DNA of 64,000 bases. Origin: Chaetoderma sp. LZ-2023a. Taxonomy: Eukaryota; Mollusca; Caudofoveata; Chaetodermatida; Chaetodermatidae. Made by a program: the position numbers and the translations under genes. How positions within the stretch are numbered: position 1 is the stretch's first letter; every line of letters starts with the position of its first letter. Location of the stretch: positions 1-64,000 of the forward strand of contig JAVVLW010002621.1 of assembly GCA_034401795.1 (NCBI GenBank), read 5' to 3'. The notes under the pieces were generated by a model. That model made no database searches. It was not told the origin of the DNA and was given only the letters and a program-made list of their open reading frames with translations. Shown one piece after another: positions 53,345-64,000 of the stretch.

Positions 53345-55396
53345 TACCCATCCGTCCTTAACTTCGCACCCATCTTTAACTTCCCACCCGCCCTTAGCTT
53401 CTCGTCCGTCCTTAAATTCCCACCCATCCTTAACTTCCCATCCATCCTTAACTTCCCACCCGTCCTTAACGTCCCACCTATCTTTAACTTCCCATCCGTC
53501 CTTAACTTCCCACCCATCCTTAACTTCTCGTCTGTCCTTAACTTCCCATCTGTCCTTAACTTCCCACCCATCCTTAGCTTCCCACCAATCCTAACCTTCC
53601 CGTCCATCTATCCTTAACTTGCCATCCGTCCTTAACTTCCCAACCGTCCTTAACTTCCTGTCTATCCTTTGCTTCCCAACCGTCCTTAACTTCCTGGCCA
53701 GTCGTAGCTTCCCACCCATCCTTAACTTCCCACTCATCTTTAACTTCCCATCCGTCCTTAACTTCCCACCTGTCCTTAACTTCGCACCCGTCCTTAACTT
53801 CCCACCCGTCCTTAACTTCCCACCCGTCCTTAACTTCCCAGCCGTCCTTAACTTCCCATCCATCCTTAACTTTCCATCTGCCCTTAACTTCCTGTCCATC
53901 CTTAACTTCCCACCCTTCCTTAACTTCCCATCCATCCTTAACTTCCCATCTGTCCTTAACTTCCTGTCCATCCTTAACTTTCCATCCGTCCTTAACTTCC
54001 CACCTGTCCTTAACTTTCCATCCGTCCTTAACTTCCCATCTATCCTTAACTTCCCATCTGTCCTTAACTTCCTGCCCATTCTTAACTTCGGGTCCGTCCT
54101 TAATTTGCCGTCCGTCCTTAACTTCCCATCTGTCCTTAGCTTCCCATCTGTCCTTAACTTCCTGCCCATTCTTAACTTCCCATCTGTCCTTAACTTCCCA
54201 TCCGTCCTTTACTTCCCATCTGTCCTTAACTTCCCATCTGTCCTTAACTTCCCGCCCGTTCTTAACTTCCCACCCATCCTTAAGTTCCCACCCAACTTTA
54301 ACTTCACACAAGTCTTTAGCTTCCCGTCCATCCTTAACTTCCCACCGTCCTTAACTTCCCACCCGTCCTTAACTTCCCAGCCGTCCTTAACTTCCCATCC
54401 ATCCTTAACTTTCCATCTGCCCTTAACTTCCTGTCCATCCTTAACTTCCGACCCGTCCTTAACTTCCCATCCATCCTTAACTTCCCATCTGTCCTTAACT
54501 TCCTGTCCATCCTTAACTTTCCATCCGTCCTTAACTTCCCACCTGTCCTTAACTTTCCATCGTCCTTAACTTCCCATCCATCCTTAACTTCCCATCTGTC
54601 CTTAACTTCCTGCCCATTCTTAACTTCCCTTCCATCCTTAATTTGCCGTCCGTCCTTAACTTCCCATCTGTCCTTAACTTCCCATCTGTCCTTAACTTCC
54701 TGCCCATTCTTAACTTCCATCTGTCCTTAACTTCCCATCCGTCCTTTACTTCCCATCTGTCCTTAACTTCCCATCTGTCCTTAACTTCCCGCCCGTTCTT
54801 AACTTCCCACCCATCCTTAAGTTCCCACCGAACTTTAACTTCACACAAGTCTTTAGCTTCCCGTCCATCCTTAACTTCCCACCCATCCTTAACTTCCCAC
54901 CCATCTTTAACTTCCCATCTGTCCTTAACTTCCTGTCCATCCTTAACTTCCCACCCGTCCTTAACTTCCCATCCATCCTTAACTTCCCACCCATCCTTAA
55001 CTTCCCACCTGTCCTTAACTTCCCATCTGTCCTTAACTTCCCATCTGTCCGTAACTTCCCATCTGTCCTTAGCTTCCCGCCTGTTCTTAACTTCCCACCC
55101 ATCCTTACGTTCCCACCCATCTTTAACTTCACACAAGTCTTTAGCTTCCCGTCCATCCTTAGCTTCCCACCATCCTTAACTTCCCACCCATCCTTAACTT
55201 CTCGTCCATCCTTAGCTTCCCGGTCGTCCTTAGCTTCTCGTCTGTCCTTAACCTCCCACCCGTCCTTAGCTTCTTCTCTGGCCTTAGCTTCCCGTCTGTC
55301 CTTAGCTTCCCATCCGTCCTTAGCTTCCCATCCATGCTTAACTTTCCACCCGTCCTTAACTTCACATTCGTCCGTAACTTCGCGTCCATCCTTAAC
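53345..55396 (+). repeat. 18 bp minisatellite, array B, with higher-order repeats
   Basis: About 114 units, ~800 bases longer than array A. Marker variants (CCGTCCTTTACTTCCC at ~54207 and ~54742; AACTTTAACTTCACAC at ~54293 and ~54831) recur about 537 bases apart, showing duplication of a large internal block. Confidence 0.92.
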
Positions 55397-56183
55397 TATG
55401 CTCATCCGCACTAGAACGTCCATTCAGAATTTTGTTGCATAAATATTTTGAGTGAAAATCCTTGATTTTATTAAAAATTTACCGGAAATTGTCAAATTGC
55501 TTCTTCTCCTTACCCGATTGACCGATTTCAATCAAACTGGGCTGAAAGAATCCTATGGTCATAGGCTCTGGAACTTCTATTCAGAATTTTGTTGCGTAAA
55601 TATTTGGGGGGAAAATCCTAGATTTTATTAAACATTTACTGGAGATTGTCAAATGTCTACTTCTCCTTACTATTTTGACATAATTCAACCAAATTGGATT
55701 GAAATGATTATATTGTGATAGGCTCTAGACTTCTATTCAGAATTTTGATTCATCAATTTTTTGAGTGAAAATCTGAGATTTTATGAAGAATCTACTGGAA
55801 ATTGTCAAATTGGTACTCCTCCTTAGCTGCTTGACATATTTCAATCAAATTTCACTAATGGATTCTATGGTGGTAGGCTCTAGAAATTATATTCAGAAAT
55901 TTGATTGAAAAATTTTTTGGGTTGAAAATCTTAGATTTTATGAAAAATTCACCAGAAATTGTCAAAAAGCTGCTTCTCCTTAGTTGCGTGACATATTAAA
56001 AAAAAAATTTGCCTAGAGTGACCCTATCACGGTAAACTAGAATTTCTATTCAGAATTTTGATTAGTCATTTTTTTGGGTGGCCATCTTGGATTTTCCGAA
56101 AATTATCTATCATATCTATTTAAATGCAAATGGTTCAAATGCTAATGGTCCAGGTGGGTGCCACAGGCCCTTGGGCCTCTTGG
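55397..56183 (+). mobile_element. element E body (copy B)
   Basis: Counterpart of 18709-19475, ending CCCTTGGGCCTCTTG. Confidence 0.75.
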
Positions 56184-56462
56184 TTGATGGGGTGGGGTGG
56201 GTGGGTGGGGGAGGGGTGTGTGGAAGAGGTAGTGGTTGGGTTGGGGTGGTAACTGGAGAGACCATATCTCAGATTCCTGGTTCATAGATGATTGGTAAAC
56301 TTGATTTGATGGGCTTTACTCTCCGAAGTCATCCGCAAATCCCTAGATAGTCTTCATCTCCTTCAGACACGGGTCAATGCAAAGCCTTGACGGGGAATGT
56401 CAGGTCATTAGAGTTGGAATAGTCAGTGGACAATATCACAGACTGATCCGTATGATCTAGGA

Positions 56463-56760
56463 ATGGAGCGTTCCAATTTATCCATCCATCATAAGACGTC
56501 ATAATCAAGCACGTAACGTGTAGGATAATGTCACAATCATTACGTCGTGAATGGCTCAATTTAGTCCCATACATACGAATTGATGGCTTTACTATTTAAA
56601 AAACATTCTGTTGAATAGATTGAAAATAATTTGTCCGGGCACTGTTGCTGCCATAGTCAAGGAGTTCAGGGATCAACCGATCCCAGCCCAAGCGGGGTGT
56701 AGGTGGAGCTTAGCTAGAGATGGGTGGGGAATATTTAAAACTGAATGGTCCATTCTATAA
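56463..56760 (+). repeat. CRE-hairpin element without the hAT insertion
   Basis: Uninterrupted counterpart of 19752-21120; the single CAATTTAG at 56557-56564 is the empty hAT site. Confidence 0.8.
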
Positions 56761-56879
56761 TGCATAATGACAGGACTTTGTTGGCCCATATTCAACGACA
56801 ATTGTCTTAAAAATTCAACATTACTTTCAAGTGCAACACTTTCACACAGAAGCTATGCCAATAACGGTATCTGCAGTGG

Positions 56880-57005
56880 TTTTGATGTATTCCATTTACA
56901 GGCAAAAAGAATAATATTTTTGAAAATTTGCCATTGGAATGACTGGCCAGTTATATTAGTGGTAAAAATTTCAAAAAAATGGCCTCTTAGCGTGTAAATA
57001 GACAT
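56880..57005. repeat. degraded B-type hairpin (copy B)
   Basis: TTCCATTTACAGGCAAAAAG ... GGAATGACTGGCCAGTTATA ... TGTAAATAGACATTC; the left arm is longer than in copy A. Confidence 0.55.
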
Positions 57006-57119
57006 TCAATAAACGGATATTTTGTTTTTCTTGACCATATTTTGGCATTAAAAGTGCTACGATGGGGATGGTGTCAGTGAACCTGAATCCATGTCAAATA
57101 GAAAAGCCATCTTAAAAAT

Positions 57120-57900
57120 TTTCCAGTTTAATCAACTTTGCAGTACACATCTCACCATTGATTAATAACACTGGAGCCAAACTTTGACATATGCACGTGT
57201 TATAATGGCTGGGCACCACTGAATGATATAGCCGAAAAAAGTCAAATGGCAAGGTCAACGCGACCTTGGTAATAACTTGGTCTTTTCAATATTACCATTT
57301 TACATAGCTGTTCTTATATCATCTTTATGTCCACTAGATCTAATCTTGGGCAGAGTTCCTTATAAATAGATGGTATCACACATTAATGTTTGGGTAAAAA
57401 GTCTTAGGTTATTTAAAAAAAATCTTCAACATTCACTGGACCCAAACTCGGGGGAATATTTAGGAAAACTTAGCACTTCATATCCCGTCTTTGTTTAAGC
57501 ATACTGGATCCAACCTTGGGCACATAAATCCTTATAAAATATAAAGGCCTTCGCACAATACGTTCTGGATCAAATGGTCAAATGTCAAGTTCATTTGAAC
57601 ATTAACATTTTGTGTTTAGTTCAACTTCACCGTTTATATCTCATATTTGTGTGATCATACAGGAGCCAACTAATGAGAAGAAATGCCACATGGCACCTTG
57701 GATTTAAAAGGTCAAACCTTAAGGCCACTCTCTCCTTGCTAAAACATAATTTATTCAACACTATCATTTTGCTCAACTTAGCAGTTTATATCTCGTTTTG
57801 TTAAGCATACAGGGGACAAATTCAGACATACTTCTTTATAATGAGATATCACAAAATAATAACAGTGGAATCAAAAGGTGAAGGTCAGTGTGACACAGCT
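57120..57900 (+). repeat. ~230 bp diffuse tandem repeat (copy B)
   Basis: Counterpart of 21480-22330, with an internal deletion of ~80 bases after TCTTCAACATT (about 57430). Confidence 0.6.
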
Positions 57901-58300
57901 GACCAACTGGCTAACGAAAGATCAACCAAGGAATAGTTGAACCGTGAGGTTGACTTTGAAGAACAAGCATATTATTAAAGCCACACGAACTACCAGCAGG
58001 CAGCATAATTATGCAATACACAGCCTCAGTAGGGAGGAGCAGACATGTATCTTCAGATTGGGGACTGTTCACAATCGTCTCAATGCATATCTTCACTGCC
58101 TCAAAATTACAGATTCTGCACTTTGTAAGTGTCATTAAGGCGAAGAAACAGCAGAACATGTCTTGCAACAGTGTCAGCAGTATGGACAGGCTAGAAGAAA
58201 CTTCTGGCCTATTGAAGTATCTTTTAAAGAGATCAGAGGAGACCGAGACAGTTTGATGACCACTGCAGCTTTCATGCACCAATTAATGAAAACAGTCTAA
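57900..58300 (+). pseudogene. LINE RNase H / C-terminal fragment (copy B)
   Basis: Counterpart of 22330-22718; ADQLANERSTKE* keeps the LAN residues better, and the frame reads YAIHSLSREEQTCIFRLGT, ITDSALCKCH. Confidence 0.7.
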
Positions 58301-58484
58301 GCGTACTGTCATGAGAAAGATGAACGCAAGAAGATGTGATAACGACAAAATTGAATGGTTTTGTCAGCAGTAACATTTTGCTTTTACCTAAATTTAGCAG
58401 TTCATATCTCATGAGTTAATCTTACTGCAACCAAACTTAGTCACCTCCTAATTGGAGAAGATGACACAATTCACTTCACCATTT

Positions 58485-59040
58485 TTAGCTATGCTCCACT
58501 CATCTCTAGCTAAGCTCTAACCACACCTCACGCATATTGGAATCGATCGGTCTCTGAATTCCCTAACTATCAATCTCTAGAAAACTATACAGGTAAGCTT
58601 TTGAATATCTTGAAACTAACTTTACTGGGCATTGTTGCAATGACAGTAACAGCGTCCAGTCAAATTAGCTACACAATATTCAACAGCATGTTTATTAAAT
58701 AGTAGAGATATACAATTCGTACAATGTACCAGACTAGTAAGAGTTAAAGAAGGACCAAATAGAATAATTTATGACGTAATACTATACGCCGCTTAGCTGA
58801 TTATGACGCCATCCTACACGACACTTAGCTGATTATGACACCATCATACACGCCACTTAGCTGATTATGACGCCATCCTACAGGCCACTTAGCTGATTAT
58901 GACGCCATCCTACACACCACTTAGCTGATTATGATGCCATCCTACACGTCACTTAGCTGATTATGACGCTATACCACACACCACTTAGCTGAATATGACG
59001 CCATCCTACACGCCACGTAGCTGATTATGACATCAGATGA
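58485..59040 (-). repeat. CRE-hairpin element with expanded CRE-arm array (copy B)
   Basis: Counterpart of 22905-23420; the array at about 58787-59035 has ~8 units with TAGCTGATTATGACGCCATC against ~6 in copy A. Confidence 0.75.
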
Positions 59041-59114
59041 TAGATGGATACTCTGGGAAGATCCATTACTTTGAGATCAAAATGTCTAAGATTATGGTCA
59101 CCGATAATGGAGGA

Positions 59115-59470
59115 ATCCAGTCTTAGCTATTCCCTGCTCATCTCTAGCTAAGCTCCACCCATGCTTTGCCGGTATTGGGATCGATCCTGCACTCTCTGAA
59201 TCTCAATTTCCAGAAAACTATACAGGTAACATGTTAAACATTTTGAAGCTAATCTGACTGGGTGCTATTGTTAGCAGCAGCGCCCAGCTAAAGTAATTTC
59301 AAAATATTCAACAGAATGTTTATTAAATAGTAAATACGTACAATTCGTACAACATGACGGACTATTAAGCGGATGTTTACTATATATAGGGCGTCATTCA
59401 TGACACTTTATTATGGCGGCAGCCTACTTGCTACATAGTTGATTATGACGTCATATGATTGACTAGAAAC
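59115..59470 (-). repeat. CRE-hairpin element, reverse copy (copy B)
   Basis: Counterpart of 23495-23840, including GATTATGACGTCATATGATT at its end. Confidence 0.7.
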
Positions 59471-60057
59471 GGGATTCCTCCATTGTATTGATATGTCTTA
59501 TATATTTATTTTATAGTTGAAGTAAAGCTTCAAAGTTCATTGCAATTTTTTAATGTTGAGCTTCATATCTGCATTGCAACCACATTTCTGATTTATTACG
59601 TGTGCTGTCTTTTCAGAACTAGAAAATCGGGCCTTTTTAGTGCCTTTTCATATATACTTTTCATATATGTTAGTCACATGGTCAACCCGAAAAAATCTGC
59701 TTAGAAATCATTTATTTTAATTTCTAGCTTTCCACAATGCCTAATACTGAATTGATAGCACCAAATCAAATCAAAATCAAATCAAATAAACATTATTTGC
59801 TACTATTTATGAATATTTAAGTATATATTGGCAACCAGCAGAGGCAGTGCTGATAGGGTGATGGCTCTTTCACATAAAACTGTGCAGATTGGTCGAGAGG
59901 GTGAGTACGTCATCAATATTTGAATTCAAAATGACTTGCTGTTAACCAATCAGATTCGAGTTTTTTTGGTGGGGGAAAAATGGTGTGTGGCCAATTCAAA
60001 TATTGATGACGCCATCACTGGAGGTATTCTGGATGTATATCAAATCAAGGCGTCAAA

Positions 60058-61626
60058 ACACTGTAGGCATCAACACCCTGAGACAATATGCACAAATCAT
60101 TACATAGTTTAAACAGAAAGCTGAGGCATTGAAGGAACAATTCACATCAGTGTTCACCAGGGAAAACCTTAACAACTTCCTATCTAAGCCATCCTCGTCA
60201 TACAACAGCCTCAGCAACATCCAGATAGCATCACATGGAGTTGAAAAAGCGTGGCAAAGACGGAAACCATTTACAGCAGCAGGCCCTAACCAAATTCCTG
60301 TAAGAATCCTCAAAGAAACATCTAACCAAATAGCACCAATCCTTGCCTCTTTATTTCAACAATGACTGAATCTGTCTACTATACCATCAGACTGGAGACA
60401 AGCCAACATCACACCAAGCTTCAAAAAAGGAGACCGAACAAAAGCATCCAATTACGGGACTGTCTCACTAACATCTATTGTATGCGTGTTACTAGAACAC
60501 ATCATGGCCAGCCAGATCATGCAAAACCTAGACTCGAATGGCATACTCCATCCTAACCAACATAGATTCTGATCCAAAATACCATGTTAGGCTCAACTTG
60601 CCATTACAATGGATGAACTCACCAAATGCCTAGACCAAAGGAAACAAGTTGATGTAGCAATGTTGGACTTCGCCAAAGTGTTTGATAAGGTGCCACACAA
60701 GCGGCTACTCTCATAACTCCACCACCAAGGCATACAAGGAGACGTCCTTCTCTGGGTCGACGACTTCCTCACCGACAGGCGCCAAAAAGTAATCATTATT
60801 GTAGACTCATACAACTCAGCAGAGGTACTGTCAGGTGTTCCACAAGGCTCATTATTAGGACCAATTTTTTTCTTAGTCTTCATCAATGATATCGCCGACG
60901 AGATGAGTTCAACAATCAGACTCTTCGCAGATGACTGTCTTCTCTACCACACCTTTAATTCCCGTGAAGACCAACAGCTTCTGCAAAAGGACATGGACAC
61001 ACATATGTCATGGACAGACACCTGGCAAATGGAGTTCAACGTAGCAAAGCGCCACATCCTGAAAGTCACCTAGCATGGATCCAGCTACAGTACCAACTAC
61101 ACAATGCAAGATCAGATCCTAAAAGAGACCATATCAAACCCATACCTCGGGGTAGAGTTGGCCATTAACCTAAAATGGAACAAACATGTATCCAACTTCA
61201 CAAGCTCAGCTCACAGAGTTCTTGGACTCCTCAACAGAAACCTTCGTGGGTGGCCTCAATCAGTAAAGAAGTGGGCTTAGCAGACACTGGTCAGGCCAAA
61301 ACTGGAAAACTGTTCTACAGTTTGGGACCCATCAACAACAGATCTAAGCCAATCCAGCAAGACTGTCGAGAGGAAAGCATCAAGATTTGTGCTAGGTCGA
61401 CCTGTCTGCAAATATCCAGGACAGAGCATTACTGGCATACTAACCAGCCTAGGATGGGAGTCACTTGCACAGAGAAGAATAACAAGTGTGACATTCATGT
61501 AGAAAATTCTCAAAGGCCATGTAGCAATACCAAGAACTTTGCCGATCTGGAATGGCCTGGTTGACAGCAGCATCTCAGCAACGGATGTAGACACATTCAA
61601 GAGCTACACCCGGGAGGTGACGATCT
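60058..61626 (+). pseudogene. jockey/CR1-like LINE RT relic, copy B
   Basis: Same protein as 24420-25920 but retaining the SNYGTVSLTSI ... LLEHIMASQIM segment deleted there, plus QVDVAMLDFAKVFDKVPHKR, GVPQGSLLGPIFFLVFINDI, LFADDCLLY and NPYLGVELAINLKWNKHV. Stops (for example after HRF and KVT) prevent function. Confidence 0.86.
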
Positions 61627-61811
61627 AAGCCTCTGCAATCACTGTAAATATGTATATAAACTGCTTTTATTCCTGAGACGGAGTGGCCATCTTTATCCAG
61701 ACGGGCACCTGGGCGTGATGTTCAGTATGAATTTCGCCCAGTATTAGTACAGATACAGATACTGATCACCGTCTCGACCAATTAGCGGAGGCGCCTATCA
61801 CGTCGCAATTC

Positions 61812-61813
<2 letters not shown>

Positions 61814-61908
<95 letters not shown>

Positions 61909-61910
61909 TA
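61814..61910. repeat. (TA)n microsatellite, expanded
   Basis: About 90 bases of TA with one TACA, versus ~14 bases at the paralogous site in copy A. Confidence 0.95.
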
Positions 61911-62250
61911 TTGGCTACAATAATCCATTGAAAGCAGTGCCCTATGGGTGATGGATCCTTCACATAAAATACATACAGCTTTCGCAATATGGTGGCGACA
62001 ACGCAACAGTACCATACAAAGATTCTACATGTAACATAAAGACAAGAAAATGGGAAAGAGACAGAAAAGGAAATAAAGAAAACTAATAATGGTGGTATTA
62101 GCATAGCATCTACCTGCACTGTGCGATGTAAAGTAAAGCAAAAGTTAGTTAACACTTTACTTGTTTGAACTCTGACATGGGTGGTTCAGGGAGCTGAGGG
62201 TAGGTTGGTGGGTTGGGGCGTGGGGAGGGTGGGGGAGGGGTTGAATCTTC

Positions 62251-62508
<258 letters not shown>

Positions 62509-62730
62509 TGTGTCTTTCTGCCTGTTCCTCTGTCCGTCCTTCCATCCATCTCTCCGTCTATCCATATGACCGCCTGTCCATCTTTGTGTCTGGGGACATA
62601 TCTTAAAAATTACTGATCCGATTGTGCTGACATTTTAACGCAAGAATGTTTGTTGATTTCCAGACAGGATTTCTCAGCAGCAGTAGTAATAGGAGTAGCG
62701 AGATAGGGTACACTCGTCAATTCACCTTTT

Positions 62731-63038
62731 CGGAGTACCCACCCATCATATGACGTCATAATGAACTGCGTGATGTGTACAATGACATCATAGTGAATGA
62801 CGTCATGAATGACGTCGATAAGTACATCACGAATGCATATTTGAAGACGGTATATGCCATAGGCAGCAACAGCACCCAGTCAAATTAGTTACAAAATTGT
62901 CAACAGCTTCCCTGTATAGTTTTCAGGAAATTGATAGCTATGGCATTTGGGGATCGATCAATCCCAACACGGTACGGGGTGGGGTTGGAGCTTAGCTAGT
63001 GATGGGCGGGGCATAGCTAACAATGGATAGGTCCGTTA
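62731..63038 (+). repeat. CRE-hairpin element lacking the left hairpin arm
   Basis: CRE arm ATATGACGTCATAATGAACT ... TGACGTCATGAATGACGTCG joins directly to GCCATAGGCAGCAACAGC; about 90 bases present in copy A (26940-27020) are deleted, removing the ability to fold. Confidence 0.75.
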
Positions 63039-63324
63039 GGTACTTATACATGGCGCTGTTGGATGGTTTACTGACTTGCATTTAGCAAATAGTAAGAACT
63101 TAAAATTAATCTAGGTCATCACCCATGCCCATATATGGTCATGTTGGCCTGGTTTAATATGAAAATGAGATGACGTCATCACTCTCTCATCCAGTAGGCA
63201 TACCCGCCTATATCGTTGCGCTTCTAGTCTGCATTATCTGGTGTTGCGGAAGATCAAAATAGCTCAAGCCCTGGGATAAAAGGAGTAGTCACGTCAAACG
63301 GTGTAATTACACTAGAGTCAGCAA

Positions 63325-64000
63325 TGCCCAGAACAACTAATACCAGTGATATGCCACCCGATATCTGTCTAATATGCAATGGGGCATCTGTCATGGAGAC
63401 AATGCAAATGTGAATCGTGTCTTCAGTGCCTTCATTTTGTGTATGCCGGCCTTACTAATGAGTCTGCCCAGAAAATACCTTTAAGTTCCCTTTCTATCCA
63501 GTCAACACAGCATCGAACACCGATAAGCCGCTGGTCAACAAAGCTGCAGATGACAGGTTTATTAATATTAGCTACGAGCATACAACCTATAATCTTTCGA
63601 CGCAAAAGCTCTCAGCACATGACTTAACACAACTCAGTAGCACAATATCTTCTTGCAATCCTGCTTCCGACGGCATATCTGTTGTGCAAGCGCTCCTAGG
63701 AGACATGTATATAACCCAGCAAACTATAAAAAGGTAAGCTAATAATATGTCAAAGAATCAATGTATCCCTGTTGAAAACATAGACCAACAACAATTCTTT
63801 CAGCTAAAGTCATACATTGTAACCATGTAGCAAAAGATCAAAGACCAAAATAGGACACCCTCGCTTCTGCAGACAACAACTAGCACCACTGACACATGTC
63901 ATGCTCAGAATCCTCAACTTGAGCTACATCAAACCTACCCCACACAGGATCGTCTAATGCTAGATGAGGGGAAAATTAACGTCCTGTTGGAATATCACAA
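63325..64000 (+). pseudogene. possible LINE ORF1-like relic (copy B)
   Basis: Counterpart of 27478-28148: MPRTTNTSDMPPDICLICNG then CKCESCLQCLHFVYAGLT in the shifted frame. The shared frameshift means the frame was broken before the duplication. Confidence 0.45.

Overview
This is intron-rich animal (metazoan) genomic DNA, most likely from a marine invertebrate. The evidence is two recognisable genes split by GT-AG introns, a class A GPCR, many decayed retrotransposons, and families of short dispersed repeats. The style of the repeats (diffuse 'ggtcaaggtcacngtgacc' tandem units, an element ending GGGCCTCTTGT) would suit a hemichordate or a lophotrochozoan. That placement is a guess; no species is claimed.

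Layout. 1-11,900: the last five visible coding exons of COG8 (conserved oligomeric Golgi complex subunit 8), plus strand, with the 5' exons outside the window. Its introns are packed with hairpin repeats, two hAT-type non-autonomous elements and a foldback element. 12,000-16,500: tandem repeats, two adjacent TTAA-flanked MITEs, an ~880 bp dispersed element, and a broken non-LTR reverse transcriptase. About 16,505-28,148: copy A of an ~11.7 kb direct segmental duplication; copy B runs from ~52,312 to the window end. Both contain an 18 bp minisatellite, LINE fragments, CRE-hairpin repeats and microsatellites. 28,150-30,800: a LINE 3' end with a tetranucleotide expansion, then repeats. 30,819-36,034: a two-exon orphan class A GPCR on the minus strand. 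36,000-42,900: more repeats, two RT C-terminal fragments and a TA-flanked MITE. 42,950-48,400: the least repetitive part, with a CRE+TATA promoter-like block, a possible C2H2 zinc-finger reading frame, a large CAT/CAGCAT repeat, and a second TATA block between identical 81 bp direct repeats. 48,450-49,260: three tRNA-derived SINE copies. 49,420-52,260: a third 18 bp array and a Ty3/gypsy pol fragment.

The two host genes have no visible functional link: COG8 acts in Golgi vesicle tethering, the GPCR is a plasma-membrane receptor. The interest lies in the repeat biology: a ~400 bp dispersed element combining TGACGTCA-rich arms with a 93 bp near-perfect hairpin; a hAT insertion in copy A whose empty site survives in copy B; TTAA-flanked MITEs carrying different hairpins; and a minisatellite that seems to have grown out of the edge of a dispersed element. 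No intact autonomous transposon and no new enzymatic system is visible. Coordinates of repeats are by eye, usually good to about 10-20 bases; the splice sites, hAT ends and TTAA ends were counted exactly.
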